Of a stretch of DNA of 64,000 nucleotides, positions 57,946-64,000 are shown in pieces; within the stretch, counting starts at the first letter, position 1, and every line of letters starts with the position of its first letter. The notes under the pieces are model-generated. The model had not been told where the DNA came from, ran no database searches, and worked only from the letters and a program-made list of their open reading frames with translations. The stretch is from NCBI GenBank assembly GCA_039809865.1, contig JBDHVW010000007.1, positions 62,001 through 126,000 on the forward strand. The letters run 5' to 3'. A program made the position numbers and the translations under genes. This DNA is from QWHO01 sp039809865 (GTDB lineage Bacteria > Vulcanimicrobiota > Xenobia > Xenobiales > QWHO01).

Positions 57946-58887
57946 GTGAGCGATACGTTTGTGCCTTTGCGCGTGATCGGCGACGAGCCGCGTCTCCCGC
58001 GCCCCTCCGACCCTGAATGGCAGGCTCGTCCCCCCAAGCCCGACTGGCTGCGCATCCGCCTGCGCACCAACGAGGAGTTCGGCAAGATCCGCGCCATGAT
58101 GGATCGCCTGACCCTCAACACGGTCTGCCAGGAGGCGAAATGCCCCAACATCTATGAGTGTTGGAGCGACGGCACCGCCACGTTCATGATCCTGGGCGAT
58201 ACCTGCACCCGCGCATGCGGCTACTGCGCCGTCAAGACCGGCAAGACCGGGCAGGAGGTCGATCCCCACGAGCCCGCTCACGTCGCCGAAGCCGTGGCCG
58301 CCATGGGCCTGGAGCACGCGGTGGTGACCAGCGTGGACCGCGACGATCTGCCCGACGCCGGGGCCCAGCACTTCGTGGACACGATCCTGGCCATCCGCCA
58401 GAGCAATCCCGGCACGCGCGTCGAGGTGCTGATCCCCGACTTCGGGGGCGACTGGGAGGCGCTGGAGAAGCTGCTCCGGGCCCGTCCGGACGTGCTCAAC
58501 CACAACACCGAAACCGTGCCGAGCCTCTATCGCCGGGTGCGCTCCAAGGGCGTTTACGCCCGTTGCCTCGAGGTCCTCGAGCGCAGCGCCCGCTTCCGCG
58601 ACGAGCACTTTCCCACCATGCTGGTGAAGACCGGCCTGATGGTCGGTCTGGGGGAAAGCGTCGAGGAGCTGCTCTCCACCTTCGAAGAGGTGCGCGCCGC
58701 CGGGGCCGACATCCTGACCATCGGTCAGTACATGCGCCCGACGATGAAACACCTGCCGGTGGAGCGGTTCTACACACCCGACGAGTTCGCCATGCTCGGC
58801 GAGAAAGCGCGCGTCATGGGTTTCCGCTTCGTGGAGTCCGGCCCGCTCGTGCGCTCTTCGTATCACGCCAAACGGCATCATGTTTGA
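57946..58887 (+). CDS. lipA: Lipoyl synthase
   Basis: Radical-SAM enzyme that inserts two sulfurs into octanoyl groups on lipoyl domains. 313 residues. The auxiliary cluster is CQEAKCPNIYEC (Cys61, 66, 72), the radical-SAM cluster CTRACGYC (Cys87, 91, 94, CxxxCxxC), and the C-terminal RSSYHA carries the conserved Ser ligand. GTG 57946 is the start; no good ribosome-binding site precedes it. Its partner lipB is not in the window. The next gene overlaps by eight bases. Confidence 0.97.
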   Translation: MSDTFVPLRVIGDEPRLPRPSDPEWQARPPKPDWLRIRLRTNEEFGKIRAMMDRLTLNTVCQEAKCPNIYECWSDGTATFMILGDTCTRACGYCAVKTGKTGQEVDPHEPAHVAEAVAAMGLEHAVVTSVDRDDLPDAGAQHFVDTILAIRQSNPGTRVEVLIPDFGGDWEALEKLLRARPDVLNHNTETVPSLYRRVRSKGVYARCLEVLERSARFRDEHFPTMLVKTGLMVGLGESVEELLSTFEEVRAAGADILTIGQYMRPTMKHLPVERFYTPDEFAMLGEKARVMGFRFVESGPLVRSSYHAKRHHV

Positions 58888-61800
58888 GGGTTTCCGGCGT
58901 GGGCTCCGCCTGTTTCTGGGCGGAGGACGACCCACGCTGCTGGCCGACGACGAGCGGCCCGAAGCCCCGCAAGAGCTGACCTCGCGCGACGGGTTCGTGC
59001 GCATCCACCAGGTGGACGGCCAGGTACACTTGCAGCCCTCCTTTGCCAGCGCTCCCATGCTGGTGCTGCCCGGCAACCTGGATGGCGCTTTGAGCGCCGT
59101 GCGGGGTCAGGCCGGGGGGCGCGAAGCCATGCTGCTGTCCTTCCCCATCGTGGTGGGCGGGCGCAGCCGAAAATTGCAGCTGACCGTGGCCCGGCTGGGT
59201 CCACAAACACCCGACGACACCTTCACGCTGGTGCGCGCCAGCCGACGGCGCGTGCCCCCGGCCGAGCAGGCGCTGGAGTTCGTCTACCATCTCGACGGCA
59301 GCGAGGTGCGCTACCTGGTGGAGATGGACCTGGAGATCCCGCCCGTCGGCTTCCGCGAGTTGACCCGCCACCGCGCCGTTTTCGATGAGGTGCCCCCGGT
59401 CACCCAGATGGTGGCCTTCCTCAAAGCCACCATCCACACCCGGCGAACGGCGCTGCGGAGCCTCTCCTCTCTGGCACGGCGGGTGGATGACCCGAAGGTC
59501 CAGGACATGGTCGCCCTCATGCAGGAGACGCTGAGCCAGAGTCACGATTTCACCAATCCCGTGCTGACCGAGCTGCTGGTCGATCTGCAACGGGCCGGGC
59601 GCCCGGTCAACCCCAACACGCTGGCGGCCATGACGCTGCTGGCGGACATCCACCTTGGCCATCTGACCCGCGTCCAGCTCGATGCCCTGGTCGAGCAGGG
59701 CGAGCCGCTGGCGACCTCCGCCACCGCCGCCGAGGCGGCCGCCGCCTTCCTGGGCGTGGAGCCAGCGCAATGGCAGGCGATGCGCCCTCCCCAGCCGCCT
59801 GACGTGGAGGCCACGCGGGAGTTCCTCCAGGGCACGGTGGGTCAACGAAGCGCCCTGACGATTCTGGCGGACCTCGCCGAGGACAGCGGCAGCGAGCGCT
59901 CCCGCTCGCGGGTGCAGCACCTGCACGAGAAAGTGGGCCCCGACCAGATCCTCACCAACGACGAGCACGAGGCCCTCCGGAGCTATCTGGCCAGCCAGGG
60001 ACGGCCCGTGCAGCCGGACACCCTGGCTGCGTTGGGAATCTACGTCGACTTCGAAGCGGGCATCCTCTCCGAGGAGGATATCGACGCCCTGACCCCAACG
60101 CGCGGGTTTCTGGACACGTCGCTCTATGGGATGGTCGCCATTTCGGGAGCCTTTGACGCCGAGCTGCGGCCGTTCCGGCTCGTGGCCGACCGCCAGGCGC
60201 TGTTGTGGGAAGGACTCATGCAGCTCCTGCGCGTCGTCAAAGGCGGCCTGGTGGCGCGTTTCCTGGAGCCTTCCCAGGCGGGAGTGCTCACCCTCTGCAT
60301 CACTTCCCCGGGCGAGGTGGTGCCGCTGCGCAGCCGCGGTCTGACGTTCACGGGCGAGATCCTGGCTCAGCTCCCCGGCCTGAACTACCTGCAGGAGGCC
60401 GATCTGGAGGTGATGGCGCGGGCCAACCCCGGCCTGATGGGCTGTTTTGCCTCCGAGGACAAGAAGGTGCAGTGGCGCCTCCTGGACTCGGTCCAGCGTC
60501 CGGCCGACGTGGAGCTGCTGAAGGGCCGCCACAACTATATCGACGGCTACCGGCTGTATCAGTTTCAAGGGAAGGTCGTGGCGCGGTCACAGCCCGTGAC
60601 GTTCGAGGAGCTGCGCTGGCGGAAGGACTTCGTCACGGTCTACCGCGATCAGCGCGGCAATGCGCATTATGTCTTCATTTCCAAGCTGACAGACGAGCAG
60701 GAGCTGCTGACTCCGCCCCGGCCCGACCTGGAGTGGGCCGGCGAGGTGGTCGAGTTTCCCGATCTTTCGGGCTGCCCGCCGGTGCTCTACGAGCCGAGTC
60801 ACGAATTCTTGCTGGGGAGGCCGGAGGAGCGCGGCTTGCGCCAGCAGCGCCTCGACCGTATTTACGAAGGGCTGGAGGCCCATTTGACCCAGCCCTGGGT
60901 CTGGTACAACCTGGCCCAACATCCGCCTCACCTGGCGCGTCTGCGGGCCCGCCTCAAGTCACCCAGGGTCCGGGCCACCCTGGCGGGGGTCGTCGACCTG
61001 GCCACGCGCAACGCCATGCTGCACGCCCTGAACGACGAGGAGCTCGAGCTCCAGCTGGCCGAGCCGCTGCTGCAGAGCCTCGATCTCGAGGAGCTCGAGG
61101 AGTTCGCCGTCCTGACGGTGTTCTTCAAGGTCTGCCAGGAGATCGAGTTGCCCGGACTGGTGAAGTATTACAACCGTGAAGCCTTCCGCGACTTGTTGTT
61201 GGATCGGCTGTTCGCCGCCTCGGACTCGGGCGATCCGGTGGTGCGCCTCCAGGCCGCCCGGCTGATGGGAAGTGACCTGGTGGCCTACGCACCTCAGCAG
61301 CAGCTGGCCGTCAGCTATGTCCTGTCGCGCTTCCTCGAGAGCGAAAAGGTGACCGTGGCGCGCCAGGCGGCGCGGTCGCTGGCGGCGCTCAGTCTGGAGG
61401 AGCTGGTGCCCTTGCCTGAGACCGCCCACGCGCGGCTGCTCGTCGCGGGCAAGAGGAAATCGCGCAAGAAAGGCTGCACCGTGGACACGCTCGAGCTCGA
61501 GGAGATTCGGGCCGAGCTCGACGAGTGGCTCGCGAGCTCGGACGCGGCCCTCTCTCCCCTGGCCCGACGGCTGGCCGAGCCGGCTCTGGTGAGCGCGGTC
61601 TGCGAGTGGGTGGCCCGCCTGAACGACACCTTCCGCCACGACACCTCGCTGGCGCAGCACCGCTACCTGATGGTGGTGTCGGAGAAGAAGCTGGATCGCT
61701 TCCTGGCCACCTCCGTCCAGTCGTGGCAAGAGTTTGCCGCGGAGCGCGGCTCATCGGTGGGCGATCTGCTGCAGGTGGAGGGGGTGCTCGCGGAGTTCCG

Positions 61801-62344
61801 CGCCTGGGCCGAGAATCGCGACGCTTACCTCGAGAGCCCCCAGATCATGCACCTCCAGCCCAGCGAGGCCTGCTCCGTGCGCACCCGGGGACGTCTGTCG
61901 CCGCTGTTCACGCGCATCGCCGAAAGCCTCGAGCTCGGGGACGCCGCCTCGGTGCGCCTCATCCGCTGGCTGCCGCGTGCGAACGAGCGCCGCCTGCTGC
62001 AGAGCCAGCCCGAGCTGTTCCAGCCGGACGGCCGTCTCTACGCCGACGAATTGCTGATCTTCCGCCCCCGCCAGCACCGTTTCGTGCCGATGTACGATCG
62101 GGATACACCGCTTCGGCGCGAGCCCGCCATCGAGAAGGACATGCGCGCCCTGGCGGGCATCGCCCACCAACCCGAGGAGCGCCCGCCCCTGGAGTTGCCG
62201 GCCCACGCTGCCAGTGGGGCGGCCTCGCTCAACGGGCTCGCGGTTACGGTGATGGGCGTGTTCAACATCCCCTCCGACAGCCTGCGCCTCGTCCAGACGA
62301 TGCTGGCCGGCCTGTTGCCCCGCTACGAAAGGGTCCAGCGCTAG
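58880..62344 (+). CDS. Large protein of unknown function (1154 residues)
   Basis: 1154 residues, soluble, without signal peptide or membrane helix. The first ~140 residues form a beta-rich domain that includes VHLQPSFASAPMLVLPGNL and FVYHLDGSEVRYLVEMDLE. A long helical region follows, in which VNPNTLAAMTLLADIHLG and VQPDTLAALGIYVDFEAG look like two copies of one repeat (about 235 and 380). Near 785-835, HEAT-like helices occur (VVRLQAARLMGSDLVAY, KVTVARQAARSLAALS). The end carries RLIRWLPRANERRLL. The ATG overlaps the lipA stop by eight bases, so expression is coupled, yet no functional link is obvious. No catalytic motif was recognised. Confidence 0.82.
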   Translation: MFEGFRRGLRLFLGGGRPTLLADDERPEAPQELTSRDGFVRIHQVDGQVHLQPSFASAPMLVLPGNLDGALSAVRGQAGGREAMLLSFPIVVGGRSRKLQLTVARLGPQTPDDTFTLVRASRRRVPPAEQALEFVYHLDGSEVRYLVEMDLEIPPVGFRELTRHRAVFDEVPPVTQMVAFLKATIHTRRTALRSLSSLARRVDDPKVQDMVALMQETLSQSHDFTNPVLTELLVDLQRAGRPVNPNTLAAMTLLADIHLGHLTRVQLDALVEQGEPLATSATAAEAAAAFLGVEPAQWQAMRPPQPPDVEATREFLQGTVGQRSALTILADLAEDSGSERSRSRVQHLHEKVGPDQILTNDEHEALRSYLASQGRPVQPDTLAALGIYVDFEAGILSEEDIDALTPTRGFLDTSLYGMVAISGAFDAELRPFRLVADRQALLWEGLMQLLRVVKGGLVARFLEPSQAGVLTLCITSPGEVVPLRSRGLTFTGEILAQLPGLNYLQEADLEVMARANPGLMGCFASEDKKVQWRLLDSVQRPADVELLKGRHNYIDGYRLYQFQGKVVARSQPVTFEELRWRKDFVTVYRDQRGNAHYVFISKLTDEQELLTPPRPDLEWAGEVVEFPDLSGCPPVLYEPSHEFLLGRPEERGLRQQRLDRIYEGLEAHLTQPWVWYNLAQHPPHLARLRARLKSPRVRATLAGVVDLATRNAMLHALNDEELELQLAEPLLQSLDLEELEEFAVLTVFFKVCQEIELPGLVKYYNREAFRDLLLDRLFAASDSGDPVVRLQAARLMGSDLVAYAPQQQLAVSYVLSRFLESEKVTVARQAARSLAALSLEELVPLPETAHARLLVAGKRKSRKKGCTVDTLELEEIRAELDEWLASSDAALSPLARRLAEPALVSAVCEWVARLNDTFRHDTSLAQHRYLMVVSEKKLDRFLATSVQSWQEFAAERGSSVGDLLQVEGVLAEFRAWAENRDAYLESPQIMHLQPSEACSVRTRGRLSPLFTRIAESLELGDAASVRLIRWLPRANERRLLQSQPELFQPDGRLYADELLIFRPRQHRFVPMYDRDTPLRREPAIEKDMRALAGIAHQPEERPPLELPAHAASGAASLNGLAVTVMGVFNIPSDSLRLVQTMLAGLLPRYERVQR

Positions 62345-62453
62345 CGTTTCGGAAACAAGCGCACGACCCGGCCCCGCCGTAGGGCTCTCGCAAGCAATTC
62401 CTTTCCTGGCTCGCTGCGCGAGGACACACTCCGGCTCCGCAGAAGCTCCGCAG
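62345..62453. other. Short intergenic gap
   Basis: 109 bases between the 1154-residue gene and the acyltransferase. CTCGCTGCGCGAG (62412-62424) forms a small stem, but no U-run follows. No promoter is convincing. Confidence 0.35.
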
Positions 62454-63647
62454 ATGACCACGAAGGCCGAGGCCCGCTACGTTCCGCAGTTGGACGGCTT
62501 GCGGACGCTGGCCTTTTTGTTCGTATTCCTCTCGCACAATACCATTCCCACCGTGGGCCGGCAGGCCTCGCCCGCTCTCCAGAGCATCGATGACGTCTTG
62601 CGGTGGGGTTTTACGGGGGTCGACTTCTTCTTCGTGTTGAGCTCGTATCTCATCACGACGCTGCTTCTGACCGAGCGCGAGTCGTACGGACGAATCGACT
62701 TCCGGCTCTTCTTTCTGCGCCGCCTGCTGCGCATCTGGCCGCTCTATTACATCAACCTGGTCCTGGCTTTCTTCGTTTTGCCCGCCCTTCCCATGCCCAC
62801 CTGGACCCCCCATCTGGGCACAACCGAGTGGGAGGCGATGGTCGGCACGCTCCTGCCACCCTATGGAGTCTTCCTGGGCAATTTCTGGAGCCCGCCCACA
62901 GTGCCAGAGATCGACCAGATCAACCTCCTCTGGAGCATCTGCATCGAAGAGCAGTTCTACCTGGGTTGGTGCGCACTGTTGATGGTCATGACGCGCACCC
63001 GCACTTTGCTCGCCTTCCTGGCTTGCACCCAGGTCTTCACGATGCTCTTCCGGGCTTACCAGATCACCCATTCCACCGATTTTCGATTCTTCTACTGCAA
63101 CACTTTCTCGCACCTCGACCCGATGGTGATGGGCTCGGCTCTGGCCATCATGCTGCAGCGTGGAGTGCTTACCACGCAGCGGCTTCGGCCCTGGGGACCC
63201 TGGATGCTGGTGACGTCGGTCGCCCTGCTGGTCGGCATCGTGGGCTTCGCACCCTTCATCGGCCTCAACGACATCTCCGCCGTCTGGGTGATGACCCTGG
63301 TTGCGCTGGCCGCCCTCCTGGTCCTGGCCGGCTTGCTGGCCTACCCCCCGGCCGCAAGCGTCTTTGCCCACCCCTGGCTCTCCCGACCCGGAAAGATCAC
63401 CTACGGGATGTACCTTCTGCATCTCATCTCGGTGGATATCGGCGCTCTGGTGCTGTATCTCTATATGCAGAGCAGGCCTGCGGCCACGCTTTCCGACCTG
63501 GTCCTGGGGCTATTGCTGAAAGCGGGAGTGGGATTGGCGTTGACGCTCCTGTTGGCAACCCTCTCCTGGAACCTCATCGAAAGACGCTGCAACGACCTGC
63601 GCCATCGGCTGAGCCGCCTCAGGTTCAAGGGCCCAACGCCTTTCTGA
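62454..63647 (+). CDS. Membrane acyltransferase, acyltransferase-3 (OafA/YrhL) family
   Basis: 397 residues with about ten membrane helices. The family start YVPQLDGLRTLAFLFVFLSHN carries the conserved active-site His and the LDGLR block; GFTGVDFFFVLSSYLITTLL and the RRLLRIWPLYY motif follow, and NLLWSICIEEQFYL has the conserved Glu. Such proteins acylate sugars of lipopolysaccharide, capsule or peptidoglycan; the substrate is unknown. There is no SGNH domain after the membrane part. ATG 62454 follows CCGCAGAAGCTCCGCAG with no strong ribosome-binding site. The next gene, a His-box hydroxylase, follows 48 bases later, so both may act on envelope lipids or glycans. Confidence 0.92.
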   Translation: MTTKAEARYVPQLDGLRTLAFLFVFLSHNTIPTVGRQASPALQSIDDVLRWGFTGVDFFFVLSSYLITTLLLTERESYGRIDFRLFFLRRLLRIWPLYYINLVLAFFVLPALPMPTWTPHLGTTEWEAMVGTLLPPYGVFLGNFWSPPTVPEIDQINLLWSICIEEQFYLGWCALLMVMTRTRTLLAFLACTQVFTMLFRAYQITHSTDFRFFYCNTFSHLDPMVMGSALAIMLQRGVLTTQRLRPWGPWMLVTSVALLVGIVGFAPFIGLNDISAVWVMTLVALAALLVLAGLLAYPPAASVFAHPWLSRPGKITYGMYLLHLISVDIGALVLYLYMQSRPAATLSDLVLGLLLKAGVGLALTLLLATLSWNLIERRCNDLRHRLSRLRFKGPTPF

Positions 63648-63695
63648 GCCTGCGACAGGGAGTTGGGGTCCGGGGGCGAGAAAGAGCAGCGCCTG

Positions 63696-64000
63696 ATGTT
63701 TGGATTCTTCGCCTGGTTCCTCCTCTCGCTGCTGCTCGGCAGCATCATCGAGTGGATCATCCACAAATACTTCATGCACACCACGCTCTGGCTGCCGGTG
63801 GCGGTGGAGCGCCACGCCGTCAAGCACCACTCGGAGCGGCGCGCGCCCGGCAAGTTCACGGCCCGGCCCGACGAGCTCGAGGAGTACCACCTGTTCGAGA
63901 CCAGCGCCATGCCGATCGTGTGGATGCTGCACTTCCCCATCTTCGGACTGGTCTACCTGGGCTGGGGGCCCTGGGCCAGCTTCGGCTGCGCGCTCGGCAC
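63696..64000 (+). CDS. Fatty acid hydroxylase/sterol desaturase superfamily protein, 3' truncated
   Basis: The first 101 codons of a gene cut by the window end. MFGFFAWFLLSLLLGSIIEW is a membrane helix, followed by the His-box pattern of di-iron membrane hydroxylases, HKYFMH (HxxxxH) and HAVKHH (HxxHH). Another membrane helix follows (IVWMLHFPIFGLVYLGWG). These enzymes hydroxylate or desaturate fatty acids, carotenoids or hopanoid-like lipids using di-iron and oxygen. The remaining His boxes lie outside the window. ATG 63696 is preceded by GAAAGAG at some distance. It is probably co-transcribed with the acyltransferase. Confidence 0.82.
   Translation, partial: MFGFFAWFLLSLLLGSIIEWIIHKYFMHTTLWLPVAVERHAVKHHSERRAPGKFTARPDELEEYHLFETSAMPIVWMLHFPIFGLVYLGWGPWASFGCALG

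Overview
The window is 64 kb of gene-dense, GC-rich bacterial DNA (third codon positions almost always G or C) with short intergenic gaps and many 1-8 bp gene overlaps. No rRNA, tRNA, CRISPR array, insertion sequence or prophage gene was seen, and no stretch over 300 bases lacks a gene. Both ends cut genes: a clostripain-type peptidase on the left and a membrane His-box hydroxylase on the right. The gene set (futalosine menaquinone pathway MqnD, LipA, Mn-type superoxide dismutase, PilZ proteins, Ser/Thr kinases, hybrid histidine kinases, FHA protein) suggests a free-living bacterium of a GC-rich, signalling-rich and poorly sampled phylum. An Eremiobacterota/Xenobia- or Armatimonadota-like lineage is one guess, with low confidence.

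Layout. 1-4.1 kb: peptidase C11, adenylate kinase with an N-terminal extension, a helical zinc-ribbon protein, and aat. 4.2-6.1 kb: a minus-strand curlin-like tandem-repeat protein with a glycine zipper and its own promoter. 6.1-9.7 kb: a minus-strand operon of a glycine-zipper protein, tsaE, tsaB, a small monooxygenase, rimI and tsaD, covering most of t6A tRNA modification. 9.8-21.6 kb: a plus-strand cluster of a small zinc-ribbon coiled coil, an SPOUT RNA methyltransferase, a 3264-residue coiled-coil protein and a UDG-like protein. 21.7-30 kb (minus): hflX, a four-FHA scaffold, a second helical zinc-ribbon protein and a Zn/Cd-type P-ATPase. 30-35 kb (plus): double PilZ protein, HExxH metallopeptidase, PilZ-like protein, and a Ser/Thr kinase fused to a degenerate histidine kinase, receiver and HPt. 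35-43 kb: sodA, a YgfK-like Fe-S protein, a PilZ protein, a Phd-VapC module with a leaderless promoter, htrA, mqnD and nth. 43-47 kb: lipoprotein, SnoaL-like protein, Ntox44-type toxin, possible immunity partner. 47-57 kb: GH3 hexosaminidase, then a four-gene phosphorelay (receiver, two hybrid kinases, receiver-Ser/Thr kinase), then a Uma2 nuclease. 57-64 kb: an 11-residue-repeat protein with a strong promoter, lipA, a large unknown protein, an acyltransferase and the truncated hydroxylase.

Recurring themes. Signalling is wired towards Ser/Thr phosphorylation and c-di-GMP: two receiver/kinase fusions, four FHA domains and three PilZ proteins. Three proteins carry glycine zippers and three carry CxxC zinc ribbons. 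Heptanucleotide tandem repeats sit just after stop codons at four places. Several genes appear to lack ATG/GTG/TTG starts: hflX seems to use AUC behind a perfect Shine-Dalgarno, a hybrid kinase seems to use CUG overlapping the upstream stop, and aat has no canonical start that covers its conserved N-terminus. The most unusual items are the giant coiled-coil protein, the curlin-like glycine-zipper protein, the SPGYPFSFSV-repeat protein, and the kinase / pseudo-histidine-kinase fusion.
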